In this document: one piece after another, positions 28,022-37,813 of the stretch
Numbering within the stretch: the stretch's first letter is position 1
How the letters are laid out: every line of letters begins with the position of its first letter
DNA from: Streptomyces cellulosae
Lineage (GTDB): Bacteria > Actinomycetota > Actinomycetes > Streptomycetales > Streptomycetaceae
Length of the DNA: 64,000 bases
Assembly (NCBI GenBank): GCA_014655195.1
Contig: BNBH01000008.1
Coordinates: 62,001 to 126,000, forward strand
Direction of reading: 5' to 3'
The notes under the pieces: generated by a model
Told to the model about the DNA's origin: nothing
Database searches by the model: none
The model's input: the letters and a program-made list of their open reading frames with translations, nothing else
Program-made: the position numbers and the translations under genes

Positions 28022-28474
28022 TCAGCCTCGGGCCACGGCAAGCAGGGCGAAGGCCGCGGCGATCAGGGCGAGGCGGCCGTAGTGGTAGCGGGCCCAGCGG
28101 TCGAGCTGCTGGCGCCAGTCGGCGGGGCGGTTCCCGGGCGTCCAGGTCTTGTTGCGGTTGTTGATCGGGACGAGCAGCAGCAGCGACATGATCACGCTGA
28201 GGACGAGCAGCGCGGCGGCGGTGACGAGGAGGCCGGTGCCGGGGTCGGAGTCGTTCCGTCCCGCGACGGCCCATACGGCGACGAGGACGAGCGAGCCGAC
28301 GTACCAGACCGGCATCACCGCGCCGAGCATGCGGCCGCCGTGGGCGTGGGCCTGCTGGGCGCTGTCCTCGGGGAGTGCGTCGATGACGCGGTTCAGGACG
28401 AAGGCGACCGAGAACTCCACGCCGACCATCAGGCCGACGACGACGACGGTGGCCACTTCGAGTGTGCCGAGCAT
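28022..28474 (-). CDS. DUF1772-family integral membrane protein
   Basis: 150 residues with four predicted membrane helices (LEVATVVVVGLMVGVEFSVAF; MLGAVMPVWYVGSLVLVAVWA; GLLVTAAALLVLSVIMSLLLL; ALIAAAFALLAVA) and the DUF1772 signature VPINNRNKTW with a following WRQQLDRWARYH. Function unknown in the family. AGGGGG lies ahead of the ATG at 28474. It is divergent from a TetR gene with shared CTAGCA operators, so it is the likely target of that repressor. Confidence 0.87.
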   Translation of the reverse strand: MLGTLEVATVVVVGLMVGVEFSVAFVLNRVIDALPEDSAQQAHAHGGRMLGAVMPVWYVGSLVLVAVWAVAGRNDSDPGTGLLVTAAALLVLSVIMSLLLLVPINNRNKTWTPGNRPADWRQQLDRWARYHYGRLALIAAAFALLAVARG

Positions 28475-28497
28475 GTGATCCCCCTGGATCCCTGAAT

Positions 28498-28510
28498 CTA
28501 GCGTTGCTAG
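28498..28510. promoter_or_regulatory. Operator-like palindrome 1, CTAGCGTTGCTAG
   Basis: Near-perfect palindrome (CTAGCG-T-TGCTAG), 24 bases upstream of the DUF1772 start. A second half-pair, CTAGCGTT at 28498 and AACGCTAG at 28521, overlaps it. It matches palindrome 2, so both probably bind the adjacent TetR protein. Confidence 0.65.
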
Positions 28511-28548
28511 CAGATGGGTCAACGCTAGACCTGTCGGCACTCGATTGT

Positions 28549-28561
28549 CTAGCAGTGCTAG
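28549..28561. promoter_or_regulatory. Operator-like palindrome 2, CTAGCAGTGCTAG
   Basis: Perfect palindrome around a central G, ending 9 bases before the TetR start codon, where a bound repressor would block its own transcription. Confidence 0.65.
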
Positions 28562-28570
28562 CATCTGGCC

Positions 28571-29149
28571 ATGTCGGTACAGGAACGCAAGCAGCGTGAG
28601 CGGGCGGAGCGGGAGCGGCTCATCGTGGCCACGGCGCGGGAACTCGCCGAGGAGCAGGGGTGGGACGCGGTCACGACCCGGCGGCTCGCCGAGCGGATCG
28701 AGTACAGCCAGCCCGTGCTGTACAGCCATTTCCGGGGGAAGCGGGAGATCATCGGCGCGGTGGCCCTGGAAGGGGCCGCCGAACTGGCGGCGGAGCTGCG
28801 GGCCGCGTCCGCGTCGACGGAGGGGGCGCGGGGACGGGTCACCGCGCTGGCCCGGGCGTATCTGGACTTCGCCGAGCGGAATCCCGCCGTCTACGACGCG
28901 ATGTTCCAGTTGGACGGCGGGCTGGCGTTCGCGGCGGAGGACACGCCCGAGGCGTTGAAGGACGGGTTCGCGGCGTTGCTGGAGACATTGCGGGACGTGG
29001 CCGGGGAGGGGGTCGATCCGGGGTTGTTCACGGAGGTGTTCTGGGCGTCGCTGCACGGGCTGGCCACGCTGACGCGGGCGGGGCGGTTGCCGGCGGGGGA
29101 CGCGGAGGCGCGGGTGGAACTGCTGGCGGGGCGGCTGGCCGTCGTCTGA
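28571..29149 (+). CDS. TetR-family transcriptional regulator
   Basis: 192 residues. The N-terminal HTH is clear (REELAEEQGW region, VTTRRLAERIEYSQPVLYSHF, GKREII), followed by a helical ligand/dimer domain with the WHG-type features ALARAYLDFAERNPAVYDAMF and EVFWASLHGLATL. ATG at 28571. Divergent from the DUF1772 membrane protein with two CTAGCA-type palindromes between them, the normal layout for a self-regulating TetR repressor. Ligand unknown. Confidence 0.9.
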   Translation: MSVQERKQRERAERERLIVATARELAEEQGWDAVTTRRLAERIEYSQPVLYSHFRGKREIIGAVALEGAAELAAELRAASASTEGARGRVTALARAYLDFAERNPAVYDAMFQLDGGLAFAAEDTPEALKDGFAALLETLRDVAGEGVDPGLFTEVFWASLHGLATLTRAGRLPAGDAEARVELLAGRLAVV

Positions 29150-29278
29150 CCGGGGAGGCGTCCGGGCGGCTGGGTATGCGTCCGGGCCGCGTGTCACGGG
29201 GCGCGCGCATCGCCCCCGGGGCACATGATGGGCACGGAATGCGCCAGGCCAGCCCATGCGAAGGGGCCAGTGATACGG

Positions 29279-30399
29279 ATGTCGTCCCAGGCCGTCACCA
29301 CCGTAGCCCTCCTCGCGGATCCGGACGCGCCGACGGAGATCGCCCACCGCGTGGCCCGGAAACTGCCCGAACGGCTCTCCGAAAGGGCGGGCGACGGGCG
29401 GGAGTTCGACGTCCACGTGGTCAGTGAGCCCTTCACCGCCGGGGCCGAGGACCCGGCCACCCTGCGGCGCCGGATCCTGGAGCGCGGGCGTGAGGAGGAC
29501 TGGGACGTCGTCGTGGCCCTCACCGACCTTCCGCTGCACGCGCACGGGCGCAAGCTCGCCGTGGATCTCGACCATGAACACGGCATGGCGGTGCTGTCCC
29601 TCCCCTCCCTCGGGGGCTGGGTTTCCAGCGGAGGGCCCGGCGCGCGGTCGAGGACGCCGTGCTCAACCTGACGCACGCGCAGGTCGCCGGGGCGGGCGGA
29701 ACCCCTCGGCGTGAGCCGCTGCTGACGTTCGTCGGCCGTCTCGCGCCCATCCGCCGGAGCCGGGCCGACGACGACGAGGCGGTCGACCTCCGGTACGTGG
29801 TCACCGGGCCGCGCGGCTACCTGCGGCTCCTCCTCGGCATGGTGCGCGCCAACCGGCCGTGGCGACTGGTGCCCGGCCTGTCGAAAGCCCTGGCGACCGC
29901 GCTCGCCACGGGGGCCATCGCGACCGTGAACGCCACCGTCTGGAGCCTCGCCGGGACCCTGAGCACGCCGCGGCTCGTCATCGCGACCGTCGGGTCCATC
30001 GCGCTCATGGTCGGGTGGCTGATCGTGGACGCGGGGCTGTGGCACAGGACGGCTGACGCCTCGCCGGAGGCGCGACAGAGGGACGCCCTGTACAACGCCT
30101 CGACGGTCGTGACCCTGGGGCTCGGGGTGCTGGTCTGCTACGCCGGCCTCGTGGTCGTCAACCTGCTGTGGGCGTTGTTCATCCTCAACGACCGCGTGTA
30201 CACGTCCGTGACCCGGACCCCGCTGGACGGCGGCCAGTACTGGACGCTGGCCTGGTTCGTCGCGTCGGTCGCCACGGTGGGCGGGGCGCTGGGGTCGAGT
30301 CTGGAGAGCGACGAGGCGATCCGGGCGGCCGCGTACTCCAAGCGGGAGCAGGAGCGGTTGCGAATGGTCCGGGACGAGCGTGAGGACCACGAACGTTGA
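29279..30399 (+). pseudogene. Multi-span membrane protein gene with a frameshift in a G5 run
   Basis: The first part (MSSQAVTTVALLADPDAPTE ... AVLSLPSLGG) is a soluble a/b domain of about 110 residues. The rest (LGFQRRARRAVEDAVLNLTH ... DEREDHER) is in another frame and has four or five membrane helices (ALATALATGAIATVNATVW, VIATVGSIALMVGWLIVDAG, VVTLGLGVLVCYAGLVVVNL, WTLAWFVASVATVGGALGS). The span is 1121 bases; adding one base in the GGGGG at 29612-29616 gives 374 codons in one frame. The family has no name I can give. Either a real frameshift or a homopolymer error. Confidence 0.8.
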
Positions 30400-30729
30400 C
30401 CCGACAGGGAGCCGCAGCAGCCCGGGGGGTGTTCGCGCGGCCCGACGCCGACGGGGCGCCGCCCGCGCCCGCCCTCCCCCACTCTCGGCTTCGCCCGAGC
30501 GGGAGGTGACCCACCGCCCCAGCGGGAGCGATACCCGCAGGCTGCGCGCCTCCAGGGGCGCGGGGAACTGCGCGGCCAGCCCCCGACGGGCCGCACCCGG
30601 CGTACGACCGTGCGAGGCACCCCATGAGCCGCGGGTACGGCACTGAAGCCGAGGCTCGTCGCAAGGGTGCCGCCCGCGCCCACCCTGCCCCGTCGCCCCA
30701 GCCGCACGACTGCCCGCGGACGCGGCTCC
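30400..30729. other. Intergenic stretch between convergent genes, with repeats
   Basis: No gene seen. It contains the hairpin CTCGG-cttcgc-CCGAG (30484-30499) and copy 4 of the dispersed element. It may end transcription from both sides. Confidence 0.5.
30549..30602 (+). repeat. Dispersed intergenic repeat, copy 4
   Basis: Copy of the aggggcgcggggaactgcgc element with the variant tail ggccagcccccgacgggccg and cacccggcgt. It sits between the ends of two convergent genes. Confidence 0.8.
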
Positions 30730-32232
30730 TCACGCCACCTCGCACGCCCGCCCGTTCAGGGTGAAGTCGTACGCCCGTGTGTCCGTGCCCCGGCGGGCCG
30801 TCAGGAAGCCGAAGGAGAGGCGGGCGCCCGCCTCGACGTGGGCGTTGTAGTCGGCCGCCGTGGCCGTCACCCGGCCCCCCGTCTGGTGCGCCGACGCGTC
30901 CCACATGTGGGTGACGCGGTGGTCCTCGGGGACGGTGAAGGCGACGCGCCAGCCGTCGAGGGTGTGGCGGGTCGTCACCGTGACGGCGGCCTGGTAGCCG
31001 TCCGGCCACTGGTTGAGCACGTCGTAGTCGACCCGGCACGGGGCCGGCGAGTCGGCGCCCGGGGTCTCCGCGGCGCCCGAGGACGTGCCCTGGGGCTCCG
31101 GGTCGGGCTCGGGGGCCGGGTCCGCCGTACGGGAGGGCCGCGCGGTGCGGCTCGGCGCGGCGCTGGGGGGCGAGGGCGAGGACGGGTCCGGGCCGGCGGA
31201 GCCGGACGGCGCCGTGCCCACCGGCGGGAGCGACGGCGCGGGCGCGGCGACCGGGCCGCCGCGGTCGTTGTCGGACGCCGCCGTCCCCGTGTCCCCGAAC
31301 GGCATCAGCGACACCGCGAGCGCCAGCAGCGAGACGACGACCGCCGCGGCCATCGGCCCGTGCCGGGCGACCCGCGCCTTGCGGCTCCGTGCGCCCGCCG
31401 GGTCGTCGTGGTCCGCGTCGGGCCCGTCCGGGTTTCCCGCGCCCAGCCGTGCCTCGGCGGCGCGGCGGCGGCGCTCCAGGTAGGCGAGGCCGCCCCAGCC
31501 GATGACGCCGCCGGCCAGCGCGCCGGGCAGGGTGCCGGTGTTCAGCCGCAGGCAGGCGGCGGCCTCCGCGCACTGGCGGCAGGTGGCGAGGTGCCGGGAC
31601 AGGTCCTCGGGGGTGTCCGCGACGGGCGAGCGGGTGACGGCGTCGAGCAGGCGGGCGTAGCTGCGGCACTCGGCGTCCATCGGGGAGTCGAGGTGGTTGC
31701 GGTGACAGCGGTCCCGGAACAGGCGGCTGACCTGGGCGAGTTCGTCGGCCGTGGTGGCGGGGTCGAGGCCCAGGCGGCGGGCCACCAGGGGCAGCGGGAG
31801 CGCCTCCGCCTCGGCCAGCCACAGCAGTTCGGCGTCCGCCTGCTGGAGGTCGCGCAACCCCCGCAGGGCGATGGGGCGTTCGAGGGGCGGCCCGGTGTAG
31901 CGGGCGGCCTCGTCCGAGTGGAGCCACAGACGCAGCTCGGGGTCGAGCTTGTGGCCCTGCCCGCCCTTCTCCCAGGCGGCGGCCGTGGTGCGCACGGCCG
32001 TCAGCAGCAGGGGGATGCGGGGCAGCCGGGAGGAGCGGCGGCCGGTCCCGCGCATGCTTCCCGACTCGGCGGCGCGCAGTTCCCGTATGCCCTCGGCGAA
32101 GGCCTCGCGGGCCAGTTCCGCGGCGGCGCTCGAACCCGCCGTGCACAGGTCGGCGTAGGAGAGCACCGCGTCCCAGCATTCGGAGAACAGGGCCGCCTCG
32201 GTGGCGTCCTGAGGGCTCGGCAGGTCGGGCAT
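30730..32232 (-). CDS. Sigma-like / zinc-finger membrane protein with extracellular CBM2-type domain
   Basis: 500 residues with an unusual order. Residues 1-200 resemble a degenerate sigma-70 factor (FSECWDAVLSYADLCTAG; LRDLQQADAELLWLAEAEAL; LPLVARRLGLDPATTADEL). An anti-sigma-type zinc motif follows, H214-x3-C218-x2-C221. Two hydrophobic stretches come next (about 233-252 and 293-312), then a Ser/Pro/Ala-rich linker, and residues 399-500 form a cellulose-binding-like CBM2 domain with terminal cysteines (C399, C497) and Trp in NQWPDGY, DGWRVAF and HMWDAS. ATG at 32232. A cytosolic regulatory head with an outside carbohydrate-binding tail suggests transmembrane sensing; this is inference. Isolated gene. 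Confidence 0.75.
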   Translation of the reverse strand: MPDLPSPQDATEAALFSECWDAVLSYADLCTAGSSAAAELAREAFAEGIRELRAAESGSMRGTGRRSSRLPRIPLLLTAVRTTAAAWEKGGQGHKLDPELRLWLHSDEAARYTGPPLERPIALRGLRDLQQADAELLWLAEAEALPLPLVARRLGLDPATTADELAQVSRLFRDRCHRNHLDSPMDAECRSYARLLDAVTRSPVADTPEDLSRHLATCRQCAEAAACLRLNTGTLPGALAGGVIGWGGLAYLERRRRAAEARLGAGNPDGPDADHDDPAGARSRKARVARHGPMAAAVVVSLLALAVSLMPFGDTGTAASDNDRGGPVAAPAPSLPPVGTAPSGSAGPDPSSPSPPSAAPSRTARPSRTADPAPEPDPEPQGTSSGAAETPGADSPAPCRVDYDVLNQWPDGYQAAVTVTTRHTLDGWRVAFTVPEDHRVTHMWDASAHQTGGRVTATAADYNAHVEAGARLSFGFLTARRGTDTRAYDFTLNGRACEVA

Positions 32233-32396
32233 GAGACTCCTGCATCCACGAGCGAGGTCAACTCGCCATACCGGCGGGTGGAGTTGAAGGGAACCTCGCG
32301 GCAGTGGACGAGAGCTTTGCACGTCTCCGACACAACTGACAAGCGCTCTCTTCACTTTGTGTGGCCATACCGCGACCCCTCGCAGGGACCATACGC

Positions 32397-32432
32397 ACGA
32401 AAGGCCGGAACGTCTCGGTTCCGGCCTTTCGT
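32397..32432 (-). terminator. Strong hairpin terminator after the radical SAM gene
   Basis: Perfect 15-base stem (ACGAAAGGCCGGAAC / GTTCCGGCCTTTCGT) with a 6-base loop, 39 bases past the stop of the minus-strand radical SAM gene and upstream of the CBM2 gene. Confidence 0.85.
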
Positions 32433-32471
32433 ATGCAGTTCTGTCACATCCGGACCGCCCCCGGCGGCCGC

Positions 32472-33794
32472 TCAGACGGCTTCGACGGGCTCCGTGGCCG
32501 ACAGGCTGTCCATGAAGGAGCTGACGGAGAACACCGCGCGGCCGGGTCCGGGCGGGCCGTAGCCGGGGGGCGAGGCGAGACCGAAGTCCTCCATCGTCTG
32601 CCGGTACGCCTGAAGCAGCCGGATGTGGTACTCCAGCGGCGCGCCCTGCGGGTTGGCCTTGCCGAGCGGGGTGGTCGGCTCGGGGCACCAGGTGGTGAAG
32701 CGGGGCGTGATCCCCTTCGACATGAAGAAGCGCAGGCCCTCCGTGGTGGACGCGATCGCCTCGTCGACGGTCTTGAAGCCGAACGGCTCGGCCATCTCCA
32801 CGCCCGCCACGAAGTTGGGGATCACGTTGCGCGCGCCGAAGATCTCCGCGGAGTCGAGGATGCGGCGGTGCCACTCGTCCCGGCCGACGTACCGCTCCTT
32901 GCCGGGGCAGTACATCTTGAACAGGTACTCGTCCCACACCTCGTAGTTGGGGTGGTAGATCTGCACGCCGTAGTCCTTGAAGCGCTGCACGTCGTCCTTG
33001 GGCAGCGCCTGGGCGACGACCTTGCCGATCCAGCGGCCGGGGAAGCGCTCCTCGATGGCCTTGGCGTAGTGGCCGTAGAAGTCGGCCTCGTCGCGGCCGG
33101 AGACGGTCTTGGTGATGGCGCCGCCGGTGAGGGTGTAGGCGGTGGACGCCTTCGCCGTGTCGTACTTGTCGATGATCTCCAGCGCCTCGAGGACCTCCTC
33201 GACGTCCTTGACGCCGGTGTAGGGCCGGCCGGCCGCCTTGTGCTGGCGCCAGTTGTGGTTGATGTCGCAGTACTGGCACTCCTCCTTGGCGCCGAAGTAC
33301 TGGCAGACCCGGAAGACCGTCAGGTAGATCAGGTAGCCCCACTGGATGGTGGGGGCGACCTCCATCACGGACTTCCCGTTGGACAGCTTGTGCTTGTAGT
33401 ACTCCGGCATCGGCGGCACGCCGACGTCGGAGATCCGCTTGCCGTCCAGGTAGAGGCCGAGCATGCCGTGCTCGTCGGCGGCGACCCGGTACGGGGACGA
33501 CGGGTTCACCCGGACGGACACGACCGTGCGGCGCAGGTCGTACGGTCCTCCGGTGAGGATGATCTCCTCCGGCGGGCGGCGCAGCGCGGCCTCGCCCAGC
33601 TCCGGCAGGGTGCCGTGGTCGAAGGAGAAGATGAAGTACGACTTCGGTTTGACCTCGCCGCCCTCGTTGTCGCTGAGCGCTGAGGGGTCGAAGGCCACGC
33701 CGCCGCGCAGCAGGTCCTCCTTGAAGACGGCCTCGCGCGGAACGTGCGGGAACCGCTCCATCAGATCCTCGACCAGCGCGGTACGGCTGCCCAT
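32472..33794 (-). CDS. Radical SAM protein with a CX8CX2C motif
   Basis: 440-residue protein. Cysteines 164, 173 and 176 in VCQYFGAKEECQYCDINHNW form CX8CX2C in place of the canonical CX3CX2C for the 4Fe-4S/S-adenosylmethionine site. Other radical SAM features: ALTGGAITK-like TAYTLTGGAITKT, the strand VVAQALPKD, and the NYEVWDEYLFKMYCPGKERY region typical of biotin-synthase-like barrels. ATG at 33794 (MGSRTALVED). It is divergent from the alditol oxidase gene with 155 bases between and ends in a strong hairpin. Substrate unknown. Confidence 0.82.
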   Translation of the reverse strand: MGSRTALVEDLMERFPHVPREAVFKEDLLRGGVAFDPSALSDNEGGEVKPKSYFIFSFDHGTLPELGEAALRRPPEEIILTGGPYDLRRTVVSVRVNPSSPYRVAADEHGMLGLYLDGKRISDVGVPPMPEYYKHKLSNGKSVMEVAPTIQWGYLIYLTVFRVCQYFGAKEECQYCDINHNWRQHKAAGRPYTGVKDVEEVLEALEIIDKYDTAKASTAYTLTGGAITKTVSGRDEADFYGHYAKAIEERFPGRWIGKVVAQALPKDDVQRFKDYGVQIYHPNYEVWDEYLFKMYCPGKERYVGRDEWHRRILDSAEIFGARNVIPNFVAGVEMAEPFGFKTVDEAIASTTEGLRFFMSKGITPRFTTWCPEPTTPLGKANPQGAPLEYHIRLLQAYRQTMEDFGLASPPGYGPPGPGRAVFSVSSFMDSLSATEPVEAV

Positions 33795-33901
33795 CGCGTG
33801 TTCTCCTCCCGGTGCCGACGTACGACTCCTCACGGTATGCCCCCGGCCGGGCATCCGGGGCGGCGGGTCCCCCCACATGGCGCCGGTCACTCCCGAGGTA
33901 G

Positions 33902-35201
<1,300 letters not shown>

Positions 35202-35203
<2 letters not shown>

Positions 35204-35252
35204 CGGGGCGAGGGGAGCGTGGGGCCGGGGAGGCTCCCACGCTCACCCCGTC
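35202..35252. terminator. Bidirectional terminator-like inverted repeat
   Basis: Two matched arm pairs, GACGGGG/CCCCGTC and AGCGTGGG/CCCACGCT, span the gap between the convergent aldO and PHP genes and include the stop codon of each gene at the edges. Confidence 0.7.
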
Positions 35253-36960
35253 ACTCCGGCAGCACCCACACGGGGTTCGAGTAGAACCACAGGTCGCGCC
35301 ACGGGTCGGCGTCGCCGTAGACGTCCTGGGCGGGGCCCGCCGGGTCGACCTTCGCGCCCATGACGCCGACGGCGGACCGGTTGCCGTCCGTGCCGCGCAG
35401 GCGGACGTACAGCGGGCGGTCGACCGGGCCGAGGTCGTAGGTGAACCGGACGGTGCCCTCGGACGCCGCGACGTCGTACGACCGGACGACGGCCGCCGCC
35501 GGCGCGGTGAACGTGTCCTTGTCGGCGGCCGGGCCGGTGACGTCGCCCTGGATGACGTCCACGCGGGCCAGCCGGGGCGTGAATCCGGCCCAGTTGGCGT
35601 CGGCGGCGAGTGCCACGTCGGCGGTCAGCGTGACCCTCGTGCCCTTGCGGACGTGCAGGGCGCCGCCGAGGGTGGTCCAGCGGCCGCCGCCGGAGACGCG
35701 GACGTCGAGGCCGTCGACGAGCTGCCCGTGGTCGACCCAGACGCGGCCGGCGCGGATGCCGTCCATGACGGCGGCGTAGGAGAAGCTCTTGGCGCCGACG
35801 TGGGTGCGGCTGTACTGGCCGGGCCAGTAGTCGACCGCCTTGGTGTCGATCTTCCCGGCGTACACGGGGTCGCCGTGCCGGCCGTTGGCCGGGAAGTCGC
35901 CGGCGCCGCGGACGGTGGTGTCGCCGTACACGTGGTGGGAGTCGGAGTTGGCGGTGATCCACCAGGGGCGGCCCTCGGCGAGGAGGCTGTCCCACAGGCC
36001 GCCGACGGTGGCGGTCATCCAGTCGAAGCCGCCCCAGGTGCGGTAGCTGTCCAGGGGGTAGCCGGGGAACGAGTTCGCGGTGGGGCTGCCGTCGTAGTAG
36101 CCGCGGGCGCGGGCCGGGCCGAGCGGGGCGGGCAGTCCGGCGGCCTGGTGGCCGGGGGCGCCCTCGAAGCCGACGGCGATCCGCCGGTCCGCTCCGGTGG
36201 CGTCGCGCCAGGCGCGGATCTCGTGCGGGGAGTCGATGCCCTTGCGGGAGGGATGGTGGGCGAGCATCAGCGCGTCGTCCACCGTGCGGCGGCGCACCTG
36301 CTCGGCGAGGAACTGGATCCCGGCCACGGCGAGGGCCTCGTTGGCGGGGCTGGAGTCGCCCGCGCCCTTCACGATGCCGTCGTAGTCGGTCTCGAACTGC
36401 TTGAGCACGGCGACCTCGTTGCGTCCGGGGTGGACGAACACGGTGCCGTGGTCGGCGGCCGGGATGTTCCACTCCAGGCCCTGGAAGACGAGGGTGTCCC
36501 GGTACGCGGCGCGCGCCTGTCTGATGTCCGGGTTGACGTTCTCGACGCCGATCCTGGCGTGGATCGCGCTGCCGTGGTCGGTGATCACCATCCAGTCCAG
36601 GCCGTGCCGGGCGCCCTGGCGGACCTGGTCGACGACGCGGTACTTGCCGTCGCTGCTGTAGTGGGTGTGGATGTGGTGGTCGCCGGCGAGCCAGAGGTAC
36701 CCGTGGCGCGGGGCCGCGGCGTCGGCTCTTCGGGCGTCCGCGGGCGGTGAGGCCGGGGCCGGGTTGCCCGGCAGCACGGTGCCCGCGGCCAGGCCCGCGC
36801 CCAGCAGGCCGGCCCGGCGTAACAGGGCGCGGCGGGACGCCTGTTCGGGCGACAGCGCCTCGTCGGGCACAGAGGTGTCGAAGGCGGGGGGCAGGGGCGC
36901 CGACGCGCCGGGCCCGTGGTCGTGGTGGTGATGGTCGTGCGGTCCGTGCCCGTGCCCCAT
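35251..36960 (-). CDS. Tat-exported PHP-domain (CehA/McbA-like) metallohydrolase with His-rich start
   Basis: 569 residues. The first 17 residues (MGHGHGPHDHHHHDHGPG) are nine-tenths His, Gly and Asp and precede a twin-arginine signal (ASRRALLRRAGLLGAGLAAG, about residues 42-61). The mature part starts with the PHP metal motif AGDHHIHTHYSSDGKY (His-x-His), then WMVITDHGS, LEWNIPAADHGTVFV, ALMLAHHPSRKGIDSP and ITANSDSHHVYGD, so the di-/trinuclear metal ligands are present. The C-terminal 150 residues look like a beta-sandwich. Expected to hydrolyse phosphate esters or related bonds outside the cell; substrate unknown. GAGGAGG precedes the ATG at 36960. Confidence 0.87.
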   Translation of the reverse strand: MGHGHGPHDHHHHDHGPGASAPLPPAFDTSVPDEALSPEQASRRALLRRAGLLGAGLAAGTVLPGNPAPASPPADARRADAAAPRHGYLWLAGDHHIHTHYSSDGKYRVVDQVRQGARHGLDWMVITDHGSAIHARIGVENVNPDIRQARAAYRDTLVFQGLEWNIPAADHGTVFVHPGRNEVAVLKQFETDYDGIVKGAGDSSPANEALAVAGIQFLAEQVRRRTVDDALMLAHHPSRKGIDSPHEIRAWRDATGADRRIAVGFEGAPGHQAAGLPAPLGPARARGYYDGSPTANSFPGYPLDSYRTWGGFDWMTATVGGLWDSLLAEGRPWWITANSDSHHVYGDTTVRGAGDFPANGRHGDPVYAGKIDTKAVDYWPGQYSRTHVGAKSFSYAAVMDGIRAGRVWVDHGQLVDGLDVRVSGGGRWTTLGGALHVRKGTRVTLTADVALAADANWAGFTPRLARVDVIQGDVTGPAADKDTFTAPAAAVVRSYDVAASEGTVRFTYDLGPVDRPLYVRLRGTDGNRSAVGVMGAKVDPAGPAQDVYGDADPWRDLWFYSNPVWVLPE

Positions 36961-37090
36961 GACTGCCTCCTCGTCTCGAACGCACCGCGGTGGAGCATCC
37001 GGGCGGCGCGTGAACCACGGTCGTCCATGGAGTGACCGGCGCGTGCCACCGACACGACGGCTGCGGGCCGTCCGGGGGCCGGTCGCGCGG

Positions 37091-37121
37091 GTCCCCGCGC
37101 CCTCCAGGAGGGCGCGGGGAC
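37091..37121. repeat. Perfect 31-base palindrome in a divergent promoter region
   Basis: GTCCCCGCGCCCTCC, a central A, then GGAGGGCGCGGGGAC. It lies between the PHP gene (starting left at 36960) and the TetR gene (starting right at 37223), so it is not a normal 3'-end terminator. Confidence 0.8.
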
Positions 37122-37222
37122 CACGCCAGCAACCACTACCCACCGGCGGGCGACCCGCAACCCCGCCCGCGTCGGCTACATTCACCTGTCCAAAACCCGC
37201 CCGCCGACTGCCGGAGGCACAC

Positions 37223-37801
37223 ATCCCCCGCGCCGGACTCACCGCCGACCGCCTCGTCGCGGCCGCCGCCGACCTCGCCGACGAGGCCGGCTACGAGAAC
37301 GTCACCCTGTCCGCGCTGGCCCGGCGTTTCAACGTCAAGGACGCGAGCCTGTACACGCATGTGCGCGGGCTGCGGGACCTGCGCACCCGGATGGCGCTGC
37401 TGGCGGGCGGCGAGATGACCGACCGGATCGCGGAGGCCGTCGAGGGCCGCACCGGCAAGGACGCCCTGGCCGCCTTCGCCGGCGCCTACCGGGGCTACGC
37501 CCTCGCCCACCCGGGCCGGTACGCCGCCACCCAGATCCGCCTGGACGAGGCCACGGCGACGGACTCCCCCGAGATGCGCCGCACCGCCGAGGTCGTCTAC
37601 GGGCTGCTGCGCGCGTACGGCCTGGAGGAGCCCGATCTCACCGACGCCGTACGGCTGTTGCGCAGCTCCTTCCACGGTTACTGCGCCCTGGAGTCCGCCG
37701 GGGCGTTCGGCGCGCCGCGCGATCTGGAGGCGTCCTGGGACCGGATGATCGACGCGCTGCACCTGACGCTGCTGAACTGGCCCCGGAGAACGGCAGGTTG
37801 A
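37223..37801 (+). CDS. TetR-family regulator with an apparent ATC start codon
   Basis: 192 residues. The usual TetR opening is present (PRAGLTADRLVAAAADLADE, then VTLSALARRFNVKDASLYTHV), and the C-terminal part has the WHG-type ligand domain (YRGYALAHPGRYAATQI ... SSFHGYCALESAGAF). No ATG, GTG or TTG lies at the domain start. Instead ATC at 37223 stands exactly 5 bases after GGAGG, where family members start with M-P-R-A-G. In-frame CTG at 37208 has no ribosome site. So either ATC is used, the base is miscalled (ATG), or the gene lost its start. Convergent with the PEP-mutase-like gene. Confidence 0.8.
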   Translation: MPRAGLTADRLVAAAADLADEAGYENVTLSALARRFNVKDASLYTHVRGLRDLRTRMALLAGGEMTDRIAEAVEGRTGKDALAAFAGAYRGYALAHPGRYAATQIRLDEATATDSPEMRRTAEVVYGLLRAYGLEEPDLTDAVRLLRSSFHGYCALESAGAFGAPRDLEASWDRMIDALHLTLLNWPRRTAG

Positions 37802-37813
37802 CCGACCGGTGCC

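Noticed and set aside
35251..37132. Alternative minus-strand frame over the PHP hydrolase gene
   Set aside because: Composition is Arg/Pro-rich and lacks domain motifs, while the chosen frame has a Tat signal and metal motifs.
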